The notes beneath the pieces were generated by a model. It saw only the letters and a program-made list of their open reading frames with translations. It ran no database searches and had not been told where the DNA came from. From Pedococcus badiiscoriae (GTDB lineage: Bacteria; Actinomycetota; Actinomycetes; Actinomycetales; Dermatophilaceae), in NCBI RefSeq assembly GCF_013408925.1, contig NZ_JACCAB010000001.1, forward strand, positions 2,108,001 through 2,172,000: DNA of 64,000 bases, given 5' to 3'. Shown piece by piece: positions 1 through 9,185 of this stretch (within the stretch, counting starts at the first letter, position 1; the number at the start of each line of letters is the position of its first letter). The position numbers were made by a program, and so were the translations under genes.

Positions 1-625
1 CGAGCGCGGCGAGGAGGCTCGTGCGCACGACCCTCCCGACGCCGGTGGTGTTGCGTTCGTGGAGGGCTGTCACCACACCGTAGGCGCCGTACATGCCGGC
101 GAGCAGGTCGCCGATCGGGACGCCGACCCGTTGGGGGGTGTCGGCATCGGGACCTGTGACTGACATCAGCCCCGACTCACCCTGGGCGATCTGGTCGTAG
201 CCGGCCCGGCCGCCCTGCGGTCCGTCATGCCCGAAGCCACTGATGCTGAGGAGCACCAGGCGCGGGTTGAGCTCGTGCAGCCGCTCGGCGGAGAAGCCCA
301 GCCGGTCGAGGACGCCCGGCCGGAAGTTCTCGACGAGGACGTCGCCGCGCTGCACCAGCTTGGTGAGGACCTCGCGACCGTCGTCGGACTTCAGGTCGAG
401 GGTGATCGACTCCTTGTTGCGGTTGGCGGCCAGGAAGTACGTGGAGATCGGGTCGTCCTCGGGTCCGACGAACGGGGGGCCCCACCCGCGCGTGTCGTCC
501 CCGGTCCCCGGTGACTCGACCTTGATCACGCGGGCGCCCATGTCTCCCAACATCATCGCTGCGTGCGGGCCGGCCAGGGCCCGCGACAGGTCGATGACGA
601 CGATGTCCTCCAGCGGCGCGTTCAC
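1..625 (-). CDS. Family III (CaiB/BaiF) CoA-transferase, C-terminus off the left edge
   Basis: This is the N-terminal 208 residues of a class III CoA-transferase, which moves CoA between carboxylic acids in the cytoplasm. The start is GTG at 625, giving MNAPLEDIVVIDLSRALAGP, followed by the family features MLGDMGARVIKVE, NRNKESITLDLK, a GREVLTKLVQRGDVLVENFRPG segment and a glycine-rich stretch. The conserved Asp of the family lies beyond the part seen or cannot be assigned. It starts 7 bases after the hyuB stop, so it is probably the last-read member of the hyuA-hyuB operon. Formyl-CoA:oxalate CoA-transferase and carnitine or succinate CoA-transferases belong here. The substrate cannot be read from the sequence; the neighbours make a product of ring degradation, perhaps oxalate, a reasonable guess. 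Confidence 0.88.
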   Translation of the reverse strand, partial: MNAPLEDIVVIDLSRALAGPHAAMMLGDMGARVIKVESPGTGDDTRGWGPPFVGPEDDPISTYFLAANRNKESITLDLKSDDGREVLTKLVQRGDVLVENFRPGVLDRLGFSAERLHELNPRLVLLSISGFGHDGPQGGRAGYDQIAQGESGLMSVTGPDADTPQRVGVPIGDLLAGMYGAYGVVTALHERNTTGVGRVVRTSLLAAL

Positions 626-632
626 GGTCTGC

Positions 633-2564
633 TCACATCCAGTCGACGTCGGCGGCGTCCTTGCCGCCGGCGAGGCGAGCGTAGCCCGGGCCGCGGTCGA
701 AGAACGGCTCCGCGTCGGGGCGGGCGTCGCGCAGCTGATCGCGCAGCGCGTCGCTCGCCGCGACATCGACGACCGGGGCGTCCTTGGTCCCCGAGGCGAC
801 CACCCCGTAGTCGGTGCGCGCGCCCTCCAACGACACCTTGCCCCAGCGCAGGTCGCGTTCGATGTCCTCGTAGGGACGCTCGAGCGGGTCGCCCCAGCCG
901 CCACCGCCGGTGGTGCGGATCCGGATCAGCTGGCCTGCCTTGACCGGTTCGGCGTCGGCCAGCGCGTCGACCTCCCGCTCGTCCGGGCCGCCGAGGTCGA
1001 TGGTGACGTTGAAGGAGCTGCCGGCCTTGCCGCCCTTGACACCCCAGCAGGCGAGGATCGAGCGGTCCGCGATGGACATGAAGTGCGCGTCCTTGAGCAT
1101 CCGGATCTGCTTCTCGTACCCCAGGCCGCCGCGGTAGCGCCCGGCGCCGCCGGAGTCGACGGCCAGCCCGAGCCGCTCGACGATGAAGGGGAACCGGCTC
1201 TCGGTGAACTCGGTGGGCAGGTTGCGTGAGTCCGGCACGACGTGGATGGTGTCCTCCCCGTCGGCGTAGTAGCGGCCACCCGAACCACCGCCGAGCACTT
1301 CGCGCATGAGGTAGTCGTTGCCGTCCCGGTCCTTGCCGTAGACACCGGTGTAGCGGATGGTCTCCTGGTCGGCGGGCATCTTGCCGTCGACGGCCTTGGC
1401 CACGACGCCGGCCAGCACGCCCAGGAGCCGCAGGATGACGAAGGTCCGGGCGTTCGTCGGGGCCGGGAAGATCGGCGTCAGCAGGGTGCCCTTGTCGGGG
1501 AAGCGCATCTCGATGAGCGGCACGATGCCCTCGTTGACGTCGAGCTCGGCCATCCGCTCAGGGGTGTCGGCGAGGTTGCGCAGGATCGGCGCGAGCCACT
1601 TCTTGAGGAAGTTGCCGCCGACGTAGTCACCGCAGTGGTTGATCGGACCCTTGGCCTGCGGGGCGGTGCCGGTGAAGTCGATGATGAGGCGCGGCCCGCC
1701 GTCTCCGGGACCGGGGCCTCCGGTGGACTCCTTGGTGAGGGTGATCCGCTGGGTGTGCAGCTGCGGCTCGTCCACGCCGTCGTGCTCGGCGTAGTCCTCC
1801 CACACGTAGGTGCCGTCGGGGATCTTGGACAGGATCTCGCGCCGGTAGGTCTCGGTGGTCTGGTCCAGGATGGTGTCGAAGGCCGCCTCGATGGTGTCCC
1901 GGCCGTAGCGCTCGAACAGCTCGGACAGGCGCCGGGCGCCCATCAGGCAGGCCGAGCACTCGGCGTCGAGGTCCGCGGCCAGCGAGTCGGGCATGCGGGA
2001 GTTGCGGGTCATGATCCGCAGCGCCGCCTTGTTGGGAACTCCCTTGTCCCACAGCTTGATCGGCGGGACGGCCAGGCCCTCCTCGTACACGCTGGAGGCG
2101 TCGCTGGGCATCGACCCGGGCACGGCGCCACCGATGTCGTCGTGGTGGCCGAACGCCTGCACGAAGGCCACGACCTCACCACCGCTGAACACGGGGACGG
2201 TCACACAGAGGTCGGGCAGGTGGCCGATGCCGCCCTCGGACTCGTAGACGTCGTTGTGGAAGAAGACGTCCCCCTCGCTCATCTCCGCCAGCGGGAAGTC
2301 GCGGACGATCGGGTGCACGAGCGCCGAGTAGGACCGGCCGGTGAGCTTGCGCAGCTGGCGGTCGTGGATGCCCGCCCGGAAGTCGTGGGCGTCCCGGATC
2401 ATGGGGGAGCGGCTGGTGCGCGCGATGGCCGTCTCGACCTCCATCTCGACGCTCGCCAGGGTCCCCTGGACGATCTCCACGAGGATCGGGTCGACCGTGG
2501 TGCCCAGCGGCGTGAGCCGGTTGCCGTGCTCGTATGCCGTGGGCAGGCCGGCGTTGTTGGCCAT
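633..2564 (-). CDS. hyuB: Hydantoinase B / oxoprolinase family protein (HyuB-like)
   Basis: This 643-residue protein is the B (catalytic-partner) subunit of the ATP-dependent hydantoinase/5-oxoprolinase/acetone carboxylase family. It typically works with HyuA to open a cyclic imide or lactam or to carboxylate a ketone in the cytoplasm. Family features include PILVEIVQGTLASVEMEVE near the N-terminus, SPMIRDAHDF, HNDVYESEGGIGHLPD, a QAFGHHDDIGG segment and a C-terminal glycine-rich TTGGGGWGDP motif near residue 560. The length matches typical HyuB subunits. The start ATG overlaps the hyuA stop in a TGATG junction, which indicates translational coupling. The substrate is not determined; the setting (Mo hydroxylase, nucleobase permease, PucR, oxamate carbamoyltransferase genes) favours an N-heterocycle over acetone. 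Confidence 0.92.
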   Translation of the reverse strand: MANNAGLPTAYEHGNRLTPLGTTVDPILVEIVQGTLASVEMEVETAIARTSRSPMIRDAHDFRAGIHDRQLRKLTGRSYSALVHPIVRDFPLAEMSEGDVFFHNDVYESEGGIGHLPDLCVTVPVFSGGEVVAFVQAFGHHDDIGGAVPGSMPSDASSVYEEGLAVPPIKLWDKGVPNKAALRIMTRNSRMPDSLAADLDAECSACLMGARRLSELFERYGRDTIEAAFDTILDQTTETYRREILSKIPDGTYVWEDYAEHDGVDEPQLHTQRITLTKESTGGPGPGDGGPRLIIDFTGTAPQAKGPINHCGDYVGGNFLKKWLAPILRNLADTPERMAELDVNEGIVPLIEMRFPDKGTLLTPIFPAPTNARTFVILRLLGVLAGVVAKAVDGKMPADQETIRYTGVYGKDRDGNDYLMREVLGGGSGGRYYADGEDTIHVVPDSRNLPTEFTESRFPFIVERLGLAVDSGGAGRYRGGLGYEKQIRMLKDAHFMSIADRSILACWGVKGGKAGSSFNVTIDLGGPDEREVDALADAEPVKAGQLIRIRTTGGGGWGDPLERPYEDIERDLRWGKVSLEGARTDYGVVASGTKDAPVVDVAASDALRDQLRDARPDAEPFFDRGPGYARLAGGKDAADVDWM

Positions 2565-4651
2565 CAGTGCTCCTTGGTGATGACGAGGTTGCCGATCGAG
2601 TCGACGCGGACGGTGAAGCCGGGGTGCACGGGGACGGTCGATCCGAACTCCTCCACGATCGCCGGCCCCGCGAAGGTGTCGCCCGCGCGCAGGTCAGGTC
2701 GCCACAGCACCGGGGTGTCGACGTAGCCCGCGTCCGCGTCGAAGCAGACCGGCCGGCTGCTCTTGAGGGCGCGGGTGGCAACGTCGTCCTGCTCCTCGGC
2801 TGCGGCAGCCAGGTCGCGCAGCTCCGGGCGGGTGATCGGACCGACGCCCGTCACGCGCAGGTTGACCCATTCGACCTGTTGGCTCGGGTCGTCGCGGAAG
2901 TCGTAGCCGTACAGCGCACGGTGCTCGGCGTGGAACGCCTCGGCGACGTCGGCGGCATACGCCTCGTCGACGGCACCCTCCGGCGCGGCGACCCTGACCT
3001 CGAACGCCTGGCCGAAGTAGCGCAGGTCGACGGTGCGCGAGTAGCGGTGCTCGTCGCGCGGGAAGCCTTCACCGTCAAGGGCTTTCGCGGCCTTGGCGGT
3101 GAGCTCGTCGAAGGTCCGCTGGACGGCGGCGTAGTCGAGCGAGGCGTGCTTGGAGACCATCGTCTGGACGTAGTCGTTCTTCACGTCGACGGTGAGCAGG
3201 CCGAAGGCGGAGACGTTGCCGGGATTCTGCGGGACGACGACCCCGGCGAGGTCGAGGATGTCGACGAGGCGGCAGCCCAGCAGCGAGCCGGACCCGCCGA
3301 AGGTCGTGAGCATGAAGTCGCGGACGTCCAGGCCGCGCTTGACCGAGACCTGACGCAGCGCGTTGGCCTGGTTCCACGCCGAGATCTCGAGGATGCCGGT
3401 GGCGCAGCGGACGGGGTCGATGCCGAGTTGTCCGGCGAGGGAGTCGATGCCCTCGCGCGCGGCCTGCACGTCGAGGGGGATCTCGCCGCCGAGCAGGTGC
3501 GGGGGGATCCGCCCGAGGACGACGTGCGCGTCGGTGATGGTCGGCGCGGTGCCGCCCTTGGCGTAGCAGAGCGGGCCCGGGTCGGCGCCGGCGGAGTGCG
3601 GCCCCACCTTGAGCGTTCCTTCGGGGGAGATCCACGCGATCGACCCGCCGCCGGCGCCCACGGTGACGACGTCGATCATCGGGATCTTGCTCGGGTAGGC
3701 CCCGACCGTGCCCTCGGTCGTCAGGGTCGGCTCGCCGTCGAGGACCACGCTGACGTCGGTCGAGGTGCCACCGCCGTCGCAGGTCAGCACCTTGGGGAAC
3801 CCGGCCCGTCTGGCGATCAGCCCCGCGCCGAGCGCGCCCGCCGCAGGACCCGACAGGACCGTCGTGATCGGCTGGTGCACGACCTCGTCGGCCGACAGCA
3901 CCCCCCCGTTGGACTTCATGATGTAGAAGGGGATCCCGCTCGCGAAGTCGTCCAGGCGGGTGTGGATGTTGGTGACGTAGCGGCTCACGTTGGGCTTGAC
4001 CGCCGCGTCGACGAGGGTGGTCATCGAGCGCTCGTACTCGCGGTACTCGCGCAGCACCTCGCTCGAGATCGACACGATCGCCTCGGGGTGCTCGCGGTGC
4101 AGGATCTCGCGCATGGCCAGCTCGTGGGTGTCATTGGCGTAGGAGTGCAGGAAGCAGACGCCAAGGGTGGTGATCCCCCGGTCGCGGAACCAGCGTGCGG
4201 CGGCCACGGCGGACTCCTCGTCGAACGGCCGGAGCTCGGTGCCCTGGAAGTCCATCCGGCCGCCCACCGTGCGCACGGCATCGGCCGGCACGATGCGCGG
4301 CGGCTTCACCCAGAAGTAGGAGTTGCCGTAGCCGTCCGGCACCGCCTGGCGGGCGATCTCGAGCATGAACTCGTAGCCCTCGCTGGTGATGAACCCGAGC
4401 CGCTCCACCTTGCCCTCGAGGAGCTTGTTGGTGGCGACCGTCGTGCCGTGGCAGACCGCGGTGATGTCGGCCCCGGCGGCGCCCATCAGGTCGAGCACCT
4501 TCGAGACGCCGTTGATGAAGCCGTCAGCCGGGTTGCTCGGCGTGGACGGCGTCTTGGTCGTCACCATCTCGCCGGAGTCCTCGTCGAACGCCACGACGTC
4601 CGTGAACGTGCCGCCGGTGTCGATGCCGATCCTGATCCGCCGCTGAGCCAT
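2564..4651 (-). CDS. hyuA: Hydantoinase A / oxoprolinase family protein (HyuA-like)
   Basis: This 695-residue protein is the ATP-binding partner of HyuB. The N-terminal actin-like nucleotide site is clear ([17 protein letters not shown], residues about 8-24), followed by [14 protein letters not shown], the [14 protein letters not shown] segment and [10 protein letters not shown] in the hydantoinase A domain, and a C-terminal oxoprolinase-type domain ending near GNLVITKEH. Length is normal for the family. It is the first gene of the hyuA-hyuB-CoA-transferase operon. A palindrome lies 36 bases upstream of its ATG (4687-4703). Family members act on hydantoins, 5-oxoproline, N-methylhydantoin or acetone; the name reflects family only. 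ATP-driven opening of a five-membered imide ring is the role most consistent with the neighbours. Confidence 0.92.
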   Translation of the reverse strand: MAQRRIRIGIDTGGTFTDVVAFDEDSGEMVTTKTPSTPSNPADGFINGVSKVLDLMGAAGADITAVCHGTTVATNKLLEGKVERLGFITSEGYEFMLEIARQAVPDGYGNSYFWVKPPRIVPADAVRTVGGRMDFQGTELRPFDEESAVAAARWFRDRGITTLGVCFLHSYANDTHELAMREILHREHPEAIVSISSEVLREYREYERSMTTLVDAAVKPNVSRYVTNIHTRLDDFASGIPFYIMKSNGGVLSADEVVHQPITTVLSGPAAGALGAGLIARRAGFPKVLTCDGGGTSTDVSVVLDGEPTLTTEGTVGAYPSKIPMIDVVTVGAGGGSIAWISPEGTLKVGPHSAGADPGPLCYAKGGTAPTITDAHVVLGRIPPHLLGGEIPLDVQAAREGIDSLAGQLGIDPVRCATGILEISAWNQANALRQVSVKRGLDVRDFMLTTFGGSGSLLGCRLVDILDLAGVVVPQNPGNVSAFGLLTVDVKNDYVQTMVSKHASLDYAAVQRTFDELTAKAAKALDGEGFPRDEHRYSRTVDLRYFGQAFEVRVAAPEGAVDEAYAADVAEAFHAEHRALYGYDFRDDPSQQVEWVNLRVTGVGPITRPELRDLAAAAEEQDDVATRALKSSRPVCFDADAGYVDTPVLWRPDLRAGDTFAGPAIVEEFGSTVPVHPGFTVRVDSIGNLVITKEH

Positions 4652-4686
4652 GGGTGAGATTCAACAGGTCAGGCGTCCGCCTCGCC

Positions 4687-4703
4687 TTGGCACATGTTGC
4701 CAA
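4687..4703. promoter_or_regulatory. Palindromic candidate operator upstream of hyuA
   Basis: A perfect inverted repeat TTGGCA-CATGT-TGCCAA with 6-base arms and a 5-base spacer lies 36 bases upstream of the hyuA ATG, in the 135-base gap between hyuA and the VOC gene. The symmetry and position suit a dimeric regulator. Which protein binds is unknown; the PucR regulator at 12492-14201 is one candidate. The rest of the gap holds one GTATGCCG motif (4717) and no gene. Confidence 0.45.
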
Positions 4704-4786
4704 CCACATCGGCGATGTATGCCGCGTGGTGCCCATCCGCCGTACGTCCCGGCGCAGGCCGTGGCCCGCGGTCGGGCAGGCGCGGG

Positions 4787-5218
4787 TCAGGCCTCGCCGA
4801 AGCGGCCCCGGTGGTCCAGGGGGATGAGCGGCTTCTCGCCGCGCACCTTGAGCTGCTGGACGGCCCAGGTGTTCCCGTCAGGGTCGGCGAAGCCGAAGAA
4901 GGTGCCGCCGTCCCGCTCGTCGAACACGGTGACCTCGCTGCACTCGACACCCCGGCCGACCAGCTCGTCGCGGGCAGACGCGGCGTCGGCGACGACGAGC
5001 TGGAGGCCGCGCATCGACCCGGGCGCCATCTCCTGCTGCGAGGGCAGCGTGCCGATGACGACGGAGCAGCCGGACCCCTGCGGAGTCAGCTGGGCGACGT
5101 CCATGTGGTCGTTGGTGGTGCGGTGGTCGAGGTGGAAGCCGACCTTGTCGCGGTAGAACTCGATGGCCGAGGTGAGGTCGGAGACGGGCAGGATGACGAC
5201 TTCGAGGGTCCAGTCCAT
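4787..5218 (-). CDS. VOC (glyoxalase/bleomycin-resistance fold) family protein
   Basis: A 143-residue single-module VOC protein, of the fold that binds a divalent metal and acts as a glyoxalase, isomerase, dioxygenase or resistance protein. It begins MDWTLEVVILPVSDLTSAIEF, typical of the beta-alpha-beta entry of the fold, followed by YRDKVGFHLDH and a C-terminal FADPDGNTWAVQQLK segment typical of the second half. An alternative ATG nine bases upstream (5227) exists. I prefer 5218 because CAGGAT sits seven bases before it, readable either as a -10 box of a leaderless message or as an AGGA ribosome site. It is flanked by catabolic genes on the same strand, but its substrate is unknown and it may be unrelated to them. 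Confidence 0.8.
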   Translation of the reverse strand: MDWTLEVVILPVSDLTSAIEFYRDKVGFHLDHRTTNDHMDVAQLTPQGSGCSVVIGTLPSQQEMAPGSMRGLQLVVADAASARDELVGRGVECSEVTVFDERDGGTFFGFADPDGNTWAVQQLKVRGEKPLIPLDHRGRFGEA

Positions 5219-5242
5219 GGCGCCCATCCTGCCGGGCGGCCG

Positions 5243-6139
5243 TCAGTGGGGGAAGGACGTCTGCGCGGGGCGCTCGAGGTCGTCGCGGTGGGCGCGGATC
5301 AGGTCGAGGTTGCGGTCGCGCAGGTGGTCGAAACCCTGGCCGATGTTCGAGCCGGGCGTGAGGGACGACAGGGCGGTCGCCGGGTCGAGCACGGCCGAGA
5401 CCCAGCCCTCGTGCGAGGCGGCCTTGGCGGCGATGTGCGCGGTGGGTGTCACGATGTGCGAGTTCCCGAAGTAGAGCACCCCGGCCGGGTCGGTCCCGGT
5501 GGCGTTGGCGCCGATGACGAAGACGTGGTTGTCGTAGGCGCGCGCCCGCGACGTCAGCTCCCAGATGTCGGCCGACCGGAGCAGCGCGCTGGGTCGGCAG
5601 ATGACCTCCGCGCCCTGCACCGCCTGGATCCGCGACAGCTCGGGGTAGTCGCCGTCGAAGCAGATGATCATGCCGATCCTGCCCAGGTCGGTGTCGCAGA
5701 CCGTCACCGTGTCGCCGGGCGTGACCCAACCGCCACCGTCAACGTGCTCGGTGCAGAACGGGTGCGTCTTGCGGTAGACCCCGATCACCTCGCCGGACCG
5801 GTCGATGAGCACCGAGGAGTTGTAGATGACGCCTCGCTCCGGCCCCCGCTCGTAGGTGCCCAGCACGGCATACACACCGAGGTCGCGGGCCACGGCCTGC
5901 ACGGGTTCGGTGACCGGCCCCGGGATGTCCGAGACGAGGTCCCAGAGCTCCTCGGTGGTGCAGTCGGGGGTGAACCCGGTGGTCGCCGACTCGGGGAGCA
6001 CGACGAGCTCGGCCCCGGTCGCGTCGACGCAGCGTCGCGTGAAGTCGACGCACTTGTCCAGGTTCTTGCGCACCGACTCCGGGGACAACGGCCCGGGCAC
6101 GGGTGCGAGCTGGATGGCAGCCGCCGTGAAAGCGCGCAT
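5243..6139 (-). CDS. Nitrilase-superfamily (carbon-nitrogen hydrolase) amidase
   Basis: A 298-residue cytoplasmic C-N hydrolase. The catalytic triad is readable: Glu50 (LVVLPESATTGF), Lys124 (GVYRKTHPF) and Cys160 (MIICFDGDYPE). Members cleave amides, N-carbamoyl compounds or nitriles with release of ammonia. I place the start at ATG 6139 because GGAGG lies six bases upstream; a longer reading frame continues upstream through coxG and is not real. The start overlaps the coxG stop (TGATG), making this the last gene of the coxM-coxS-coxL-coxG operon. That position suggests it acts on a product of the molybdenum hydroxylase. Oxamate amidohydrolase or N-carbamoyl amidase activity would fit the surrounding genes, but specificity cannot be read from sequence. 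Confidence 0.9.
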   Translation of the reverse strand: MRAFTAAAIQLAPVPGPLSPESVRKNLDKCVDFTRRCVDATGAELVVLPESATTGFTPDCTTEELWDLVSDIPGPVTEPVQAVARDLGVYAVLGTYERGPERGVIYNSSVLIDRSGEVIGVYRKTHPFCTEHVDGGGWVTPGDTVTVCDTDLGRIGMIICFDGDYPELSRIQAVQGAEVICRPSALLRSADIWELTSRARAYDNHVFVIGANATGTDPAGVLYFGNSHIVTPTAHIAAKAASHEGWVSAVLDPATALSSLTPGSNIGQGFDHLRDRNLDLIRAHRDDLERPAQTSFPH

Positions 6140-6756
6140 CAACGTCCTCCGATCGCCCATCCCACGATAACCCCGGCCAGCGCGATCACCCCGCCGGAGA
6201 CGACACCCCAGGCGTAGGGCCGGCCGGCGAAGGCGGCGGTCGCGGTGCCGACGCCCTCGATGGGTCGCGGACCGCTCGGCACGTCGACCGGCTTGGGCTT
6301 CTTGTCCTCCTTGCGGACGCCGGCGATGTCGTCGTCGACGGCCTCGAAGAACTGCCCGGCCATCTTCCTGGTCACCCCGGCGAGCATCCGCTGACCGACA
6401 CCGCCGATCACCCCACCGACCGCCGCGTCGGCGTCGTAGCCCAGGTCGGTGCCACCGGAGGCAGAAGGCGCGAGGCGGACCACGACATCGGCGTCGACGG
6501 TTCCCGGGCCTCCGGCGCCCTGCGCCTTCATCGTGAACTGCTCCGGGTGCCGCGGGTCGAGCAACGCCACCTTGCCCTCGTAGGTGCCCTTGATCGCCGC
6601 CACGCCGGCGGTCACGACCATCGCGTACTCGTCGCGGCCCACCTCGGTGAGGGACTCGCAGCCGGGCAGGCAGCGCGCGAGCACCGCGGGGTCGTGGAAC
6701 GCGTCCCACACCTGTTGGGGGGTCGCCCTGAGGGCGGCCGTTCCGGAGATCTTCAT
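6139..6756 (-). CDS. coxG: CoxG-like SRPBCC protein, membrane-anchored maturation factor of the Mo hydroxylase
   Basis: A 205-residue SRPBCC/START-fold protein of the CO dehydrogenase subunit G family. It begins MKISGTAALRATPQQVWDAF, then has LARCLPGCESL, the family hallmark, and ends with a hydrophobic segment at about residues 180-203 (PYAWGVVSGGVIALAGVIVG) that should be a membrane anchor. CoxG proteins recruit the large hydroxylase to the membrane or to the respiratory chain. The start is ATG 6756, with GGAGG close upstream and an ATGA overlap with coxL. A glycine-rich and lysine-rich linker separates the domain from the anchor. Its place directly after coxL supports a shared role. Confidence 0.88.
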   Translation of the reverse strand: MKISGTAALRATPQQVWDAFHDPAVLARCLPGCESLTEVGRDEYAMVVTAGVAAIKGTYEGKVALLDPRHPEQFTMKAQGAGGPGTVDADVVVRLAPSASGGTDLGYDADAAVGGVIGGVGQRMLAGVTRKMAGQFFEAVDDDIAGVRKEDKKPKPVDVPSGPRPIEGVGTATAAFAGRPYAWGVVSGGVIALAGVIVGWAIGGR

Positions 6757-9185
6757 CGTGCCTCCTGCTGCGATGGGTTGTGCCGCGTGCGGGCCAGTGA
6801 GGGGATCTCGCCGCGGGCGTGCCGCTGGCGCAGCTCCCACAGCTCGACCGGGGAGATCGGCATCGAGGTGATCGGGAAGCCCTCGGCGTCCTCGATGGCC
6901 GAGGCGATGACCGCCGTGACGGGAATGCACCCGGCCTCGCCGGCGCCCTTGATCCCCAACGGGTTCAGGGGCGAGGGGGTCTCGAGGTGGTCAGTCTCGA
7001 CGAACGGGACCTCGGAGGCGTAGGGCATCAGGAAGTCCATGAACGAGGCGTTGAGCAGCTGCCCGGACTCGTCGTAGACCATCCGCTCGTAGAGGGCCCC
7101 GCCCACGCCCTGGGCGACGCCGCCGTGGACCTGGCCCTCGACGATCAGCGGGTTGATCATGGTGCCGCAGTCGTGGATGACGCAGTAGCGCAGGATCCGG
7201 ATCTCGGCGGTCACCGGGTCGGTCTCGACGATGGCCGCGTGCATGCCGTTCGCGAAGGTGGCCTGGGGCGGGGAGTAGAAGTCCCTGCCCTCCAGGCCGG
7301 GCTCGTCGTCGTCCGCCACGGGTGGCTTGCTGAGGTCGGTGTTCCCCGCGAACTGGGTGGCTGCCTTGGCCGCGTCGTCGAAGGCGTAGCGCAGCGGGTT
7401 GGACATCACCGAGATCGTGCCCAACGACATCCGGGTGCCCGGGGCGCCCTTGACCTGCACGATGCCGTCGACGATCTCGAGGTCCTCCGCCGAGACCTCC
7501 AGGGCGTCCGCCGCGATGCGCAGTGCCTTGGCCCGGACGGCACGCGCCGCCAGGGCGATCGCGTTGCCGCTCGTCACCGCGGCACGGGAGGCGAACGTCC
7601 CCACGGCATACGGCATGCGGCGGGTGTCGCCGGTCGTGACGAAGACATCGTCGAGGGGGACACCCAGCTCCTGGGCGACGATCTGGGCGAAGGCGGTCTC
7701 GTGCCCCTGGCCCTGCGACGTGAGGCCGGTGGACACGTTGACGCGCCCACTGGTCTCGATCTGGATGTGTCCACCCTCGTAGGGGCCGACCCCGGTGCCC
7801 TCGACGTAGCAGCCGATGCCCAGACCGACGCGCCTGCCCTCGGCCTCGGCCTGCGCGCGGTATGCCGCGAAGTCGTCCCAGCCGACGAGTGCCTTCAGCT
7901 TGGCCAGGGAGGCGGGGAAGTCGCCCGAGTCGTACTTCAGGGGTCGTCCGTCCTGGAAGAGCAGCCCGTGGTCGTAGGGCATCTCGCTCGGGAGGATGAA
8001 GTTGCGCGAACGCACCTCCGCCCGGTCGATCCCGAGACTGTCCGCGATGGCATCCATGGTGCGTTCCATGGCGAAGCAGCCCTGCGGGCGTCCCGCGCCC
8101 CGGTAGGGGGTCACGAGCACCGTGTTGGTGTAGAGCGACCAGAACTCGCAGCGGTAGGCGCCCGGCTTGTAGGGACCGAGCAGCTGGGTGCTGGTGATGA
8201 TCGGCACGATGATGCCGTACGGGGTGTAGGCGCCGTTGTCGTGCCAGAACTTGACGTCAAGGCCGAGGATGCGGCCCTCGTCGTCGAACCCGACCCGGAC
8301 CTGCTGCAGCTGGCCGCGCTCGTGGGCACTGGAGATGAAGTGCTCGCGTCGGTCCTCGGTCCACTTCACCTCCTGCTCGAGGAGCCTTGCGGCCCAAGGG
8401 ATCAGGACCTCCTCGGGCCACGGGTGGTTGATCTTGACCCCGAAGCCGCCGCCCACGTCGGGGGCGATGCACTCGACCTTCGCGAGCGGCAGGTCGAGCT
8501 TGGCGGCCACGGCGGCCCGCACGCCCGTCGAGGTCTGCGTGGAGGAGAAGATGCGCAGCTCGCCCTTGTCGGTGTCCCAGCGGGCCAGGACGCCCTTGCC
8601 CTCCATCGGCATGCAGGCGCTGCGCTCGATGTCGAGCTCCAGCTCGAGGACGTGGGGCGCGGCGTCGATGGCCGCATCGACGTCACCGACCTCCTGGAGC
8701 ATGCGGCAGGCGACGTTGCCGGGCACGTCCTCGTGGACCAGCGCCGACCCGTCGCGGGCGTTGGCGATCCCCACGACCGGGGTGAGCAGCTCGTAGTCGA
8801 CCCGGATCCGCTGGCACACGTCCTCGGCGATGTAGCGGTCGCGGGCGACCACCATGACGATCGCCTCCCCGACGTAGTTGACCTCGTCGCGAGCCAGGGC
8901 GAACTGCGTGCGCCCGTGGGTGAGGGTGGGGTGGGGGATGAGCAGCGGCAGCGGTTCGCCGACCTTGCCCGGCAGGTCCTCATGGGTCCAGATGCCGACC
9001 AGGCCGTCGATCTCGAACGCGTCACTGACGTCGATGTCGAGGATCCGGGCATGGGCGTGCGGGCTGCGCACGAACGCGGCGGCCAGGGCGCCGTGACCCA
9101 TGTCGTCGAGGTAGCGACCCCCGCCGGTGACCAGGCGCGGGTCCTCCTTGCGTGCCACCCGCGCTCCGAACAGCTGGGTCGTCAT
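6753..9185 (-). CDS. coxL: Molybdenum hydroxylase large (Mo-pterin) subunit, CoxL/XdhB-like, form II type
   Basis: This 810-residue molybdopterin subunit belongs to the xanthine dehydrogenase/CO dehydrogenase family and hydroxylates a substrate at the Mo centre. Readable features are GARVARKEDPRLVTGGGRYL at the N-terminus, the aldehyde-oxidase-type DVGGGFGVK, the active-site loop PYRGAGRPQG, the GVAQGVGGALYE segment and the catalytic glutamate in KGAGEAG (Glu750). True aerobic CO dehydrogenase (form I) carries AYxCSFR in the active-site loop. Here the loop is of the RGAGR type, so CO is unlikely to be the substrate and a purine, other N-heterocycle or aldehyde is more likely. The start ATG 9185 overlaps the coxS stop by four bases (ATGA), as does its stop with coxG. 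Confidence 0.92.
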   Translation of the reverse strand: MTTQLFGARVARKEDPRLVTGGGRYLDDMGHGALAAAFVRSPHAHARILDIDVSDAFEIDGLVGIWTHEDLPGKVGEPLPLLIPHPTLTHGRTQFALARDEVNYVGEAIVMVVARDRYIAEDVCQRIRVDYELLTPVVGIANARDGSALVHEDVPGNVACRMLQEVGDVDAAIDAAPHVLELELDIERSACMPMEGKGVLARWDTDKGELRIFSSTQTSTGVRAAVAAKLDLPLAKVECIAPDVGGGFGVKINHPWPEEVLIPWAARLLEQEVKWTEDRREHFISSAHERGQLQQVRVGFDDEGRILGLDVKFWHDNGAYTPYGIIVPIITSTQLLGPYKPGAYRCEFWSLYTNTVLVTPYRGAGRPQGCFAMERTMDAIADSLGIDRAEVRSRNFILPSEMPYDHGLLFQDGRPLKYDSGDFPASLAKLKALVGWDDFAAYRAQAEAEGRRVGLGIGCYVEGTGVGPYEGGHIQIETSGRVNVSTGLTSQGQGHETAFAQIVAQELGVPLDDVFVTTGDTRRMPYAVGTFASRAAVTSGNAIALAARAVRAKALRIAADALEVSAEDLEIVDGIVQVKGAPGTRMSLGTISVMSNPLRYAFDDAAKAATQFAGNTDLSKPPVADDDEPGLEGRDFYSPPQATFANGMHAAIVETDPVTAEIRILRYCVIHDCGTMINPLIVEGQVHGGVAQGVGGALYERMVYDESGQLLNASFMDFLMPYASEVPFVETDHLETPSPLNPLGIKGAGEAGCIPVTAVIASAIEDAEGFPITSMPISPVELWELRQRHARGEIPSLARTRHNPSQQEAR

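Noticed and set aside
2534-4657. A 707-codon open frame on the plus strand opposite hyuA
   Set aside because: It is the mirror of hyuA, with Arg/Gly/Asp/Val-rich sequence and no family features. High GC makes such frames common.
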